From Onchocerca lupi (Eukaryota; Nematoda; Chromadorea; Rhabditida; Onchocercidae), in assembly GCA_028564675.1 (NCBI GenBank), contig JAOVVO010000302.1:1-64000 (forward strand): DNA of 64,000 bases. Reading direction: 5' to 3'. A program made the position numbers and the translations under genes. This document shows positions 1 through 13,120 of the stretch, piece by piece (positions within the stretch are counted from its first letter, which is position 1; each line of letters begins with the position of its first letter). The notes under the pieces were generated by a model. That model saw only the letters and a program-made list of their open reading frames with translations, made no database searches and was not told the origin of the DNA.

Positions 1-103
1 ATAACTCCTTCAAAAGTTCCTCAGTGACATTTTCGTGGAGATTGCACACATAACAGGTTCGTTCACATGGATCATCCATCTCTCCAGTATGTGTGGATCT
101 CAT
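1..103 (-). CDS. RRM protein, 5' end only (RBM7-like), partial
   Basis: This is the N-terminal end of a minus-strand protein that leaves the window on the left. Reading from 103, an ATG opens 34 codons; a second in-frame ATG is at 79. The peptide contains ERTCYVCNLHENVTEELLKE, which has the layout of the first strand and first helix of an RNA recognition motif. It most resembles the start of RBM7 (RTLFVGNL...VTEELL), the RNA-binding subunit of the nuclear exosome targeting complex. A possible splice or trans-splice acceptor (TTTTTAG) lies just upstream of the first ATG. The RNP2 strand has Cys where Gly is usual. SF3B4 and other RRM proteins start similarly, so the RBM7 name is tentative. The RRM assignment rests on about 25 residues. 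Confidence 0.55.
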   Translation of the reverse strand, partial: MRSTHTGEMDDPCERTCYVCNLHENVTEELLKEL

Positions 104-1445
104 ACAAGAACAATGCAAACAACTAAAAATTGAGATCTTTCAGTCTTTTGTGCGGTAGGTGCCCGTTTGCAATAACCACGGAAAAAAATCACAGTTCCAG
201 ATGATTCAAATAGAATTCGAGATTTTATTATATTGTGGGATTACTGCATACAACAGCAGTTGAGGTTAAGTTCAGTTCAGGTTAAATTTATTGCATACTC
301 ATGAAATAATAACTACAGTGCTTTTAAACTACAAAATATTCCTTAACCATTATTAGTATTGCATACAATATTTAAGAAACATGATATGCAATATATTTCC
401 TCCCATATACGAAAATTTTGAACCAGTCTTGGTTGATGATGGCAAATTTTCCGATGCCCATATGAATTCGATTTTCTAAATAGCTTTCCATAACAACAAA
501 CTCCTTAGCTTTTGCAATATATTTTAGATCGGTTGTTCTTGACTTTATAATATCTGTCATAAAGAAAATCATCCAGAGCATTCTCAGCATAATGCTAGAA
601 CCAACTAAACTCGAGGCTTAGCAAGAATTGGCTTGAACAATGTATCACAGCTATATCAAATTTATATATGGGATTCAAAATCTCCAAATCCTCTCAAGTC
701 AGTACCTCTGTTTCGAAAAATCATCAACACCATGCGTAAGAAATAAATCATCTTGTCGCATTATCTTCGTGATATCATGTTTGAAGAAACAGTCAAATTT
801 CATCGATTATATTCGGTCCTCAACGCTTGTTATCATTGCTTGATATTAAAAAAGAGGAAATGATTAAGATTCGCTTCACAGCAAAAAATTTGACAGAAAA
901 AATAATACTTTCAAGATAAAATATGCAGCGTTCGCCAAAAAAAGCTATCGAAGAAAAATAAACTTCATGTAGATAGGACACCAGATGTTTTCAAATAAAA
1001 TTATAAGCTAAGGACAACGGCCTTTCTTGAACTCACAGTTCTCACTTTCTCGTTTAAAGAAAATACATCCTGAGAATTATTCCCAAAATGTAAAAAAATA
1101 GTCTCTTTTTTGTTAAGGCAAATAATTTTAGCTATAGCAGCTTCATTCATCAATAGGTCAATAACATTGATTAACACTTGGACACATCTCAAATAATTAA
1201 AATAAAATGCATTAGCAGGAAATGAGAAAAAAAAGAAACTGATTTAATCGCAACTGCTTTCGATCGGCACCACACTTCATATATAACTGGCTAAACATCT
1301 ATTAATACGAAATGATTTAAATAGACATCGTATTTGCTAGTAAAACGTAATGCATAGCAATAGCGAATGACTGTTGCTTGCAGCCAATACAAATAATAAC
1401 TTTTGAAAAGTATTCACAGGATGACAAATTTTAAAAGCCAAAACA

Positions 1446-1583
1446 GAATAACTGTTAGATTTTAAATATCAACTTGAATAGAAATCAGTTCAAATCGAGA
1501 AATTTTATTTCCAAATCAACGGAAAAATTTTTCATTTGAATTGATTTCCATTCAAACTGATATTCGAAATCTGAAGGTTATCC
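1446..1583. repeat. Long imperfect inverted repeat 1
   Basis: The segment 1446-1507 is the approximate reverse complement of 1524-1583, with a loop of about 16 bases. By eye about four bases in five pair over some 60 positions, and several mismatches are transitions, some of which would be G-U pairs in RNA. Matching blocks include GATTT(C/T)(C/T)ATTCAA near 1542-1556 against its complement near 1474-1488. Beyond the arms the complementarity stops. The stem is longer than a standard microRNA precursor, so a decayed MITE or other palindromic repeat is at least as likely as a hairpin RNA. Confidence 0.6.
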
Positions 1584-1609
1584 TATAATCACGATTCCAC
1601 AACTCATTT

Positions 1610-1790
1610 GTACTTCAGTACTTCAATAAATTTTCGAAATAGTCATTTCCATTCATATATATCAGAAAGCCTCGGATGACTCAAAATTCCAATGGTCTGC
1701 CTGATATCTTTTGAAACTAAGTCGTTTGAAGCTTCCTGATATATTCTTATAAATGCAAATGGCTATTTCGAAGGTTAATTGAAGGTACTG
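1610..1790. repeat. Long imperfect inverted repeat 2
   Basis: The segment about 1610-1682 is the approximate reverse complement of about 1719-1790, with a loop of roughly 36 bases. Clear paired blocks are ATTTCGAAATAG-like sequence (1630-1642 against 1762-1771) and CTGATATAT (1657-1665 against 1736-1744). Pairing is about three bases in four by eye, with a small insertion in the right arm. It starts only about 27 bases after inverted repeat 1, so the two could fold as consecutive hairpins. Confidence 0.5.
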
Positions 1791-3064
1791 TTTCCATTTT
1801 TCAATTTTCCATCTAAAAAATGCATGAAGTGCCCCAAAATTAAGATTATAATAATAAGAAACTAAAAATTACAGCTATACATAATGTCGAGAAATAAGCC
1901 ACTGCATGCCATGTTCCGAAAAAATTGCGGTAAGAACATTAGAAACAGCAAGCATCAGAAGTTTAGTAAGTGCCAAAAAGTCTCGCTTTCTGCAGAAATG
2001 AGATAGTAATAAAACAAATGTGTTAAAATTTACTTCTTTTATCACCTTTTCAAAAATTATGCGAAACAGATTTTGTTGCGTTTGCAGATCAGAATAACGA
2101 ACAATTAAAAATGAGGTACAACAAAAGAAATGGAAAGATAAAAGCTAAAGTTCATGTCATGAAACTTAAATGGAGAAGTTTGCAAATTATTTGAAAAGTT
2201 GAGAGAAACCTTACAAAAACCAAAAAAAAAAAGAAAAAAAAAAAAATCGGGCAGTTAATGAATTTATGTTCTTTCCGAACATCAGCACTTTTTTAATTTC
2301 ATTTCGTACTGAAAAAATTAGAACCGAAAATTTTCATGATTCTATCATAAAAGGTTTAAGAGCATATCAGATGTGGGATTTCGGATTTCCGACGAATCTT
2401 CGAGTCTGTAGATTATTTTATAATGCTTTGTGCTATATTATGCGTGTGTCACAATTTGAATTTTATAGATCGCACCACAAACAATGTTTTGCCAAGCGAA
2501 AATTTTTTTGAAACAACAATAATCCTCAGAAATTATTCAGGATAAAGTTACAATATAGCGATGTATCAGAATTTTCCATATTTCGATACAAGCGGAAAAA
2601 TTATTGAGATCAGAAATACATCAGTGGCTTTAGGCTGTTCATGAAAAATTTAGCAATAATATATGATCTCAAATATCTTTATCTTGTGAAGAAGCAGATA
2701 TACATAATTCGGAAAAAATACTCCCGACAATGACTTAGTTTCAACGGATCCTGAGCACTAAAATATCCTATGCAGCGAAAATATCTATTCAGTGCTTAGA
2801 AAAGGAAATTCTCATTTTATCAAAACAAAAAAAGAAAAAAAGAAAAAAAAAAGGAAATTCTCTGACGAGATGCTACTTGCCTGAAACAGAAATTTCCTTC
2901 AGGAAACACCAGTTCTAAACTTTTTTAATTCACACGAGGAAACTGAAACGACCTCTGAATGAATGAAACATTCATTCACGTGATTTCAGTTTTTTATAGA
3001 AATCTTGGAATTTACCAGGAAATTAGCAACAAATTCGTCGACAACACACTCTGTCTCCTTAGTT

Positions 3065-6000
3065 CTAGGGAAGGCATTCGCGTTTCGGTTTTCGGCTATC
3101 CTGTGCAGCATCAGCTATATTTCTGTTCTGGTACTGATGTCTTTCTTCTAGATCAATACAATTCTGAAATTCCGTTCTTAAGAATGAAGAAGTGATGACA
3201 TTAAGAAGTGTATGCAAAACTATTAGACATAGAAGAATACTTGTAAAGCTGCACAATAATGTAGCATAAGGACTGCGAGAGCTTGCAGTCTATCTTCCAA
3301 TACTGCAAAATTGAGAGAACCAGAGCTTTGGATATCTTTCATATTCTTCATTACATTCAAGCGTTCAACAGTTGTTTGGTGGATAATACTTCGAATTTTC
3401 TCCATCTGATTAAATAATGATTTCGTAAATATAAGCAGCATAAAATGAGTAACAGATCATATTGTTTAACATTAATAACAAGATAACGATTACTTCAGTA
3501 AATGTGTATAACTCAATAATTTATTCTGAACATCTTGAAGTGTCAATCCGTAATTCAATCACTACAAATCACTAATGCCAGAATTGATGTGCAGCCATAT
3601 TCACAATGCACATTTCTTCATGATCTTACAAAAACAACTTTTTATAATTATAAAGTACAACTGTCAGAAAGAACTTGCATCTTCATTTATTTTTGCTTTT
3701 CTTTTGATAGGATCCAGCTCAGAGAACATATCTTTACCAGCTACTTTGGCAGCATTTATCATTTGTTCATTGTATGCATTTCCTGGCTGGTACATCATCT
3801 GGCTTAAATTTTCCGAAAGTTCCAACATCGAAAAGACGTCCGGTATTGCTGTCTGAATAAAAATAGTAAGTTAAATAATGCCTTAAAGATTTGGTATTTT
3901 TGAAATATATTAGTTATGGAACTCGCTCAATTACTATGTTAGATTCTCAGAATAGATATCATAGAGCTACGGTGATTTCATTTTCAAAGTTTGTTTAAAG
4001 CTCACCTCGACTGGCATCACTTCATCGGTCCCGACCTGAATAATTGGGGTTTTCTGCTCTGAAATTTATAGCTACAGGTCAGATTAAAACAAAGACAATA
4101 TTATTCGACAAATTAAGAGAAATTACTAACCAGCCGTTTCCTTCTTATTTTCTTTTGATGCATGAAAATACGCTCTTTTTCGTCCGACACTTTTCCATGT
4201 AGAACTAAGCTTTTCAGATAATCTGACTGCAATACGACGTCGCCGTGGCAATAGTCGCTCCTCAGATTCTTCAAACAAATATTTTTCAATAAAAGCATGA
4301 ATTAAAAAATTGTAATTCAGCACGAGCTGATTCGGATATTAGTTCGGGTAAATTCGAGTTCGTCCAACAATTGTTAGAATTGCCAGCGACCTATTTATTT
4401 CTTCCATTACTTTATATTTTCAAATTAAGAGAAAAAAAGTCCAAACACTTGAAAGGATATTGGTCACTGTTAATTCTACCTTTATAAGACCTTAAAACCG
4501 AATTATCTAGGTCACATATCAAGCATTTTCACGACTAACGTAAAATACTACAGTGCTACTTTTCATGTTAATCGAAGTGCGCTATAAGATGACATGAAAC
4601 AAATGCCAGCAAGAAATGATGTCTGAAAGAAGAATTTTGGCAGAATCTAATGTTTTGTTCTCCGAATTAGCAAAAACTCTGAAGAACTAATATTCATGAG
4701 AAACCAAAGCAATCTTAAATCTTAAATTAGCAACTTTCTTTGCAAAGAAAGAAAGAAAAAGTACGATACAAGAAAAAGGAACTTGATGAAGGTAAGCTGA
4801 GTTCTGTTGCCATATGATCATTCTTTGCAATATCGTCCACCAAAATGGATCCTTCATTTGACTCTATATGCAACCCGTCCAAAACCGAAAATAATTAGCT
4901 AATCAAATGTGAAAGAAAGAAAAAAAAGACATTATAAAAAGTGCCAACAAGCAAAATGAATACCATTGTCCAGAGAGGTAATACAACTGAGATATGAGGA
5001 ATAAATGCTCCACTATCGGAAAAAATTAAAGCGGTTTCAGTATAAAAAACTTTATTCATAAATATAATAAAAAAACATAGGAAGTGAAATGCTTATTGTA
5101 CTTATAGACTGACTAGTTCCGCTATCGAACTTCCCCTGTCTATTTGGATGATCCATTAGCTTGCTAAGCTGTGGCTCTTTGCTAAATAACTGCTTGATTC
5201 TTTCATCGATCTCTTCGTATCCAATGGATCGCTGTCGATGTTGCTGCTTTTGGTGGGCCAGAATGAATTAATGAGTTAACTACTCCTTTAAATTTTCTCC
5301 CTTTTGTCCAGTCGTTCCTTGTCATGGTTACATCATTTGATCTTTGTTTATTATTAATCAAGCTGCTTATCAACTATCCTGTTTGCTTGGTTGACCTTTA
5401 TCTTTACTGCATAAACAGCATGTATAGGGATTTAATTTCAGCTTTCCTGACATCAATTTGCAGCTGTATCCTATAGACAATAGCATCCATTTAATGCCAT
5501 TTATTTTCTTAATATCTATATAATTGAAGATATGCATGATAAAACGCTAACCTCGTGTACTGAGTCGTCAATAGGAGGAACTTGAGAACACACAGTCTCA
5601 ACTTTTGGCAAACATTTGTTATGACATACCAGCAAGCAGCTCGTACAATGCGAAGCCATTTTTAGCCAGACTTTTCCTCGACAAACTGCACAAATAGCTG
5701 CGCCTGCAAGAAATAAGTAAAAATTAAACACAAAGAGAACTCTGATTTTGCAAAACAATTTATGAAAGTCAAACCTCTCAGCAGTATTGTTTCAAACTTA
5801 TGTCTGGTATCTGATGATGCTTCAAAACCATTCATTCTACTGATTTCAGTGATATTTTTTACTCCTTCACCATTTTCTACACTAAAACAGTTTGAATGTT
5901 CATGATAAGTTACGAAATTAAATATGTTACTGTAAAATCTCCCTAAATATCTGCAGCTAATAAAATAGCTTGAATATAACTCAAAATAGTATACGCATAT

Positions 6001-9000
6001 TAAAATAGGTTCCATCAGCGAAGGCAGCTCCAAAATTCTTTCTGCTTAGTAAAGATATAAATCTTCTCAAGAAGAATCAAAGCAATTAAAAAATACCTCG
6101 ATCTGTTTCCATCCGTTGGACGGCCTGAAGGGAAATAACGGAAGCTTAGGAGAATATCTCCATAACACAGGCGTTCATCAAAACCAGCTCGACGGCATTC
6201 CTCAGCAGCTTTTGGCGTTAATTTTCGCCTTAAAAAAAAAAAAAATTAATTCAGTGCAGAAAACTGATTTCTTTGGCACACTGACATCCTTTTTTCTCAA
6301 GATCCAGTTATTTACCACTACCATAATTGAATCCAAACGAAATACTAAAATATTCGAACCTTGCTGGACTACAAAATGGTGGTCGCAAGGTGAATAGTTC
6401 TTGATGACAATTGGACAAAGTGAGTTGACAGTCGTCTAATACCTGCGGTATATAAATACTTGTCTGCAATTAAATGGAACTGTATACTCGTTAAATGGAT
6501 AATTTTCGGAGATTATTATGATGACTTTCAATTCTATCTAAAAAACGAACATATCCCAGCATTTGAGAACTGTCCTTTTCAATTTGGCTGTCTTGTGAAA
6601 TGGTGACATCTGTTGCTTTAATAGTTAATGGTCTCGTTTGCACAGTTACGTTTAAATATTTGCAGGTGTCCGCACTGAGCTCAAAATATAGCGACTGATC
6701 CCAAGAAACATCCTGTAAAGGAATACCATTATTAACACTGTTCAGCAGAATCAGTGAGATTGCTCTATTATTCTAAGTAATAGTAAATCTACAGGTGGTA
6801 AAATTACTCATGTCGGGAAGCCACGATATCTATCCTCCGTTTATTCACGTCACCGATAGTAGCATTCAGATTATCTCGTTCTCGCTAACATGTAAAATAT
6901 TTTCCAGAAATGACTAAAGCTTCGATCTGACAACACCCAATCATTTCCACTCTGCCCAACTTTTCTTTCTGACATACATTTCACAGCCTTTTGAAAAATT
7001 CATTCATTACTAGAGCGTCCATTATTCAGTTCAATACTCCTGCAGATACTACTACACAATGTACTACAAATACGCTTGATGAGGTTCACGATGTCAATCT
7101 AAAATATTTCGTTATCATCTTAGTTTTTATAAAAATAAAGAGATTGCAAGACATCTATCCAAACTATTTCTCAAAAACTTAAATTAAACAATTCTATGAC
7201 TTAAACAACCAATATTCTTAACGAAAATCACTTTAATTCTTATGCAAACAATAAATGCAAAACTATTCGCAGCTCATGTGAGTAGATAGAAGAAAACGGT
7301 TATGCAGTCCATATAGTGAGCTTCCTATGAATGAATGTATACATACCAAAAAATAAGCTATCGTTTACTATCTGCAGTACGTCGCTTAATATCTACAAAA
7401 ATGCTGCATTCGAATAACTGAGTAGCTCACATCAAATGAACAACTATTCTCTTCAAAAAGTGCGAAACATCTGCTGTAGAAAGAAACGGGAAAAATTCGC
7501 CAAGAATAAACCCTTCAAGAACGAGGATGATTCCCTTATATAATTCGACCTTCACTAGGTATACGAAGGAAAACAAACAAGCCAAAGAGAAAACATATGT
7601 ATTGGAAGTTTCAAGTAAATAGGCAATATTCACTAATAAACAAAGACAATCTAACCTGCAAATAATTTGATTTGAACGGCAGACTGAAGATGAAATGTAT
7701 AATGTATAGTCCTACCACATCTAACAGATCGAAGAGCTACACAATTTTAATGAAAAAGATTTTCAATTAAAAACGAACTTCGTTCATCGCAAGTGACTTT
7801 GTAGTCATTGTTTTTGGAAGAGCTTTCGACAAATCATGAGTGTCATCTCGTCCATCATCTTGCAGAACAACTGACCTGAAAATATGGTATGAATTTGCAC
7901 AACTTTAACAGTTATTAAAGCTACAGGAAATTAGGAATGTTCAATTCTACTTACCTTTTTGTCTTGATGAGAGGACTTCTTTTTCTCCTTTCTAAGCCTG
8001 ATGTAGGCAGTGAAGTATGTAGAAGCATCTAAAAAAATAATTGTTCGCAAATATCTTTCTTGCAACTGTATTTGTAATCTGTAAAATTTTTGAATTATCA
8101 AGATCTGCACGATATAAAGATAAACTGTCTTGGTAATATCGTGAATCGGTCGCAGGCCAAATATAACTAACTAACTGAGATCACATGTTAAATTCATGAC
8201 TGCATAATACTCTAATTCGGCATACCAATTTGGCAATAGCTTGCTGTTAGCCCTTAGTACTTACTAAAAAGAAGTGTATCCCTAATTTGGTTAAATATTT
8301 TGTATTAATCATAATGTTTAGCCACAGTCATCCTCATCATGTCCACTCAAATTTGAGAAAAGATGTGTTTACTTGAAAATATAGATATCTAAATGAAGTG
8401 AATAAATATACCAAGTCAACATCGTGCTGTGATAACGCATCCAGTGCAATTTCAGCACCAGAACCACTATCCTTGTGTCGATACCAAAAATCGGACATTC
8501 TAGCTTTTCCTGCTGCTGCCATTTCTGCTGCTCGAGCCTAAAATTGCATAAGCAAATAACATGAATGGACTGATTACAGTATTTTTCATGAATTCATAAT
8601 CAACCATTACCTGAAATCGTTGTCGTCGTGAAGGACTTTGCAACAAATCCTTCGCGTAATTTTCAGCAGAAATATCAGTATTTAAACTGCAAATACTACC
8701 ATTGTTCTCTTTGTTTACTGCAGATGCCATCATGCAATCTTCAGTCATATTCGTTTGCATTCTTTTAATTTCCTGACATTACTGCGTAGAATTCAACACA
8801 TGAAATAATTAACAGAAACAAAAGTTCTCCAAATTTCTCATTTTCAGCGATACTGATCATTATACTAAGTTCTTCGGCTATGACTAATTGATATTACAAA
8901 GCTAGGAACTTCATCATACCAGTATTAGAAGTGAAATACTTACACAAATTCCGAAAGAAATGAATTTTTGATAAACTTTTCCCAGATTTATTATCTTTTG

Positions 9001-12000
9001 AATTAATTTGATACCTTATATGCATAGTAAGGCAAATTTTCAAGACTGGTGGTGAATAACGGCTTCAGCTTTTGGCTGTTAAGACAACCACTTTTTGTTA
9101 TTTCAGCTTCAGATCTTCAAACATACATAACGAATTAACATGGAACAGAAATCAAATTACGGAAGTTGTAAAACTCCAATACAATATTTATCCCAATTTC
9201 TCTTTTTTACTATACATAATACAAATTTGAATCTTGCTTCAGCATTCTCAATACATTCCATATACAAAAGCTACAGTTTTCTATTGCTGCTTGTAAAATC
9301 AAAGCAATATTGCTTACCTTACGCGTCTAATACGGACATGTTTTTTTATAATAAAGTCACGCTCAGTTTTAGTTTGCGCCTTCTTTATCGGCACGGAATG
9401 CTTCGATAACTGCGAAAAATCGATAAGCTTGTCATTTGTACATGGATGCACCTTGCTATCTTTTAAAATGTCGGTTGTAAAATCATTTGATGCTACATTT
9501 GAATTGATTCCTGTTGCACTCCGACTACGTTGTTGGCTACCTTAAAGTAATTTGTGATAAAAAAAATTTCAATATTGATCTGTATTAGAACAAAAAAATT
9601 TGTAGCTGGGAATGTCTCAAAGTACCTCTCTCCAGCTTTTCCATTTGCCCATTTTTATTCCTCACGTTTTCGAAGTTTTCAGGGACCCTAATCTCGTCAA
9701 AATCACCAAGCGAAGCTGAATCATCTCCTAAAACTTAGCAGTCAAACTCTTCATGAACGAAAATATGGAGAATAAACCATATTTTCTCATTTTCATTTGC
9801 TTTCAAATATTTCAAAGAACAATTTCCTAAGGATTAATGATAAAAACTATTGAATATTAAAGCATTACTAAACAGTTTGTTTATTAATATGAGTATATTA
9901 ATAAACAAAACTGATTTAGTGATTGAACAGATTTTAGTGGTTTCCCTACTAACTTCTTTACTTTCAGTCAATTATTTGAAAAAAAAGAGATTTCTTCAGT
10001 ACTAAAAAATTCAATAAATTGCAAAGAACTAAGATGTAAAATGAAAACATCTCATACCATATTATTCTTTAATAACGAAACTACCATAAAAGAAAAAAAT
10101 TAACCGTCATTATTTAGAGTACTAAATGAAGTGTTGCTTTCTTCATAAATCATCCGATCAACTAAGACACTCAATTCACTGGATGTACCAGAAAGCAGTT
10201 TACTTAGTTGACGCTCACTAGTAACCGGAACGTTATTTACAGCAAGAACCACATCACCTTAAATTAATATACTGTGCATCATAAAAAATAAAATAAAACA
10301 ATTTTGTGAAAAGAAGTTACTGCCTGTACCTGCTTTAAAACCACATCTTTCAGCAGAAGAAAAGCTTTCTACAGTTGAAACTTGCACGGATCTGATTCCT
10401 GTATTGGAAATGAGCTGAAAAACTTACTGAACATTAGTAATGACAAACAGGAACGAATGAAGAAGTGCAAAAAGAGTATATGATCGAATACAAAATTATT
10501 CGAAGCCTACCAAGAAAGTTTCGAAAACTAAAAAATCATTGTAGCTCTCAATAAACATAATGTCGTGGAAAATATTCATAAATATTTTCAAGAAAGATTG
10601 CATTCTAAAAATCAATTTAGAAGCTCATTAAGAGAAATGAAAGGACGCAGTGCGACTGCATGAGCACAAAAATATTCGATATGAAGTAGTGAAACTTGCA
10701 GAAGCGATGTGCAAATTTTGATTGATATATGAATTTCCGTAGGTTAAGAAGAAAATATAGAGTTAAGCATACCGGTTTTCATTACAAAAAAGGCCTATCT
10801 GAGGATTTCCGGAAAGCTTTATGACACTAATTTTGGACAGAATTAGAAGATAAAGTGAAGGCTCGAACGGTATTCAAGATAATTCCGTAAACATTATGCA
10901 ACAGTCAACCAAATAAATATGATTTTTCAGTATTCGAAAGCTACGAAGATTGCAGAAGATTTCTTTTTAACAATTACTGCAAAGTTAACTAAAGGCTATA
11001 CAGAAAAAGGAAGTTGAACTGTCATATATTCAACTGGCTGCAAACACAATATTATCATCGACATACTGCTGATATCAATCTGCCCACAAATTAATCTAAT
11101 CTCATTGAGAAGTATATATCTGCATAATCTTTGCTCTCACAGTTTTTCTTATGCACAAAAATGAGGTTTGAGCAATCTAGTAAGTTAAAGTTATTGACAA
11201 TCAATGTTAAAATATTCCGCTCATTCAGAAGAACTTCAAAGAAATGTGATGAGGTAGTTTTACCATCCGTAGCAGAAAGTACTGGTCTTAAACTTAATGT
11301 TGGAAGCTTAATACTATTGTACTGGGTAGTGATGAATATTAATTTCGAAACTGAATTAGATATTAAAAAAAAAAAGAAAAAGAAAAAAAAAACACTTCTA
11401 CGTAACTTTAACAAAGTAAAAAAGGAACTGACAAGTTGCCGAATAGACTGAAATTTCTAATGCCTATATGTATTGTTATTAACACTCCATGCGAAAAAAT
11501 CTGGAACAAAACTGGGAAGAGTCGGAATTTCCGAGCATGAAAAACAATATAGAATATATTGTGTGCAGCATCACATTACATGTGAGATATCCAACGATAT
11601 ATTTCAAGACTGACATGAAAGGCACCACAGCAGCATTCTGTGCGTCCAAACAGAGAGAAGTGAGATAAGACGTGTTCTGAATAAGAAAATGGTCAACAAA
11701 AATGGAAAAAAATTTATAGATGAAGCTAAATATTGTATGACTACCCTTTGCTAGATTTTTTGATAAAAATAATGGGAGTAATAAGGACAGAGGAAATATA
11801 GACAACTGTTTTTGGAGCGAAAATGAAAATTAAAGAAAAAAAAGTGCTTACTTGAAAAGACATACAAAGAATTAAACAATCAATACCATGACAATAATAT
11901 CACTAGTGAATATAACATCATAAATAGGATTTGGAAGAGTTTAAAAAGTTACAATTCTCTTTCTAACCACATGGGCGAAAGATTTATATAAATCGGAAAC

Positions 12001-13082
12001 TTCTAGAGCGAATTTACTTTCGAAAATGTCAATCCAATCGACTCACTGATACCGTGCCGACTAAAATTTAATAATATGGTGATACATCGTGTTGAACTTC
12101 TGCTTGCATCCTGCATTAGCGGTCGATGATCTGTTTAATAACACATATCATATCTAATTCAAACTTTTTTTTCTAAGAGTTGGCATATTTTACTTTCCTG
12201 GATCATCAAACAATTCAAATAACTTGTAATTAGGAATGTGAAACTATTTAAGAAACGCCGTATTTTATTTGATAATCAAAGACGGATGAGATAAAATCAA
12301 AAATGAAATCATTTACCTACAGATACAACACAAAAAACCTCGGAATTTCCGTTGTTAACCAAAGCAGTATTCAGTCTTGTACATCGTAAAACCGTAACTT
12401 CTAGCAAACCCGTTGTTTTAATATATTCGAAAGCACCTGAAATAGATTATTTTGTTGCGAAAATGTAGTTCGGCACCAAATATTGCTACCAAGAAAAAAA
12501 TGACAATCTTTAAAAATAGTTTACGATGCCTGTACCTCGTTAGACCAACTCCTAAGACTCATGAAGAATTCCGTTAAATTGTTTTTTAAATACATGATTT
12601 AATTAGAAAGTCAATCTAAAACGTTTAATATTAACTGACTTGTAGTTAACACCTAACAGTTTTGCACTTGTAGTTTTTGAAAAACACATCCCAAGTTCTT
12701 AGATTCTTAATCGTTATCTTCCACCTTATACAATGGTGAAATGCCATGCTAAATTTTTTAGCCCTAAACAAATTACATGAAAAAGATATTTACATTACTA
12801 TGCTATTTACATCTGAAAATTGCTGAATATAAATTTAAGTTACCTATAGAAGGAGAAGGCTGATATAAAGGATTAGGAAAGAGAGGACGATATCGAATCT
12901 TGTAGTTCGGCCAAACATGCTTGCGTTGAATCATATGTCTAAATTTCTGTGTGATGATGGGTATGAGATGTTTCACCTGTTTGCCTTGCCATTGTGAGTC
13001 AATCTGAAAAATAGCATTTTACTTCGACGATGTAACGAATTGTAATTTCTCCTATATCACAATTTTATTATCATCACCATAT

Positions 13083-13120
<38 letters not shown>

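Larger units (their letters stand above)
104..3064. other. Spacer between RRM gene and PDZD8
   Basis: I see no convincing gene in this stretch. It should hold the promoter of the RRM gene at its left end and the 3' UTR of PDZD8 at its right end. Open frames here are short, lack splice-consistent neighbours and look like no family I know. There are A-rich runs near 2220-2245 and 2822-2852. The only striking structure is the pair of long inverted repeats at 1446-1790, listed separately. Confidence 0.6.

Noticed and set aside
3664..3666. TGA at 3664-3666 as the PDZD8 stop
   Set aside because: Further minus-strand exons at 3241-3405 and 3065-3163 clearly continue the conserved C-terminal region, so the coding sequence must splice out before this stop, although I could not place the donor with confidence.
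11091..11451. Overlapping frames of just over 100 codons on both strands
   Set aside because: They overlap each other, are capped by an A-rich run and lack splice signals. They might be transposon debris but match no PDZD8 domain or known family, so no gene is called.
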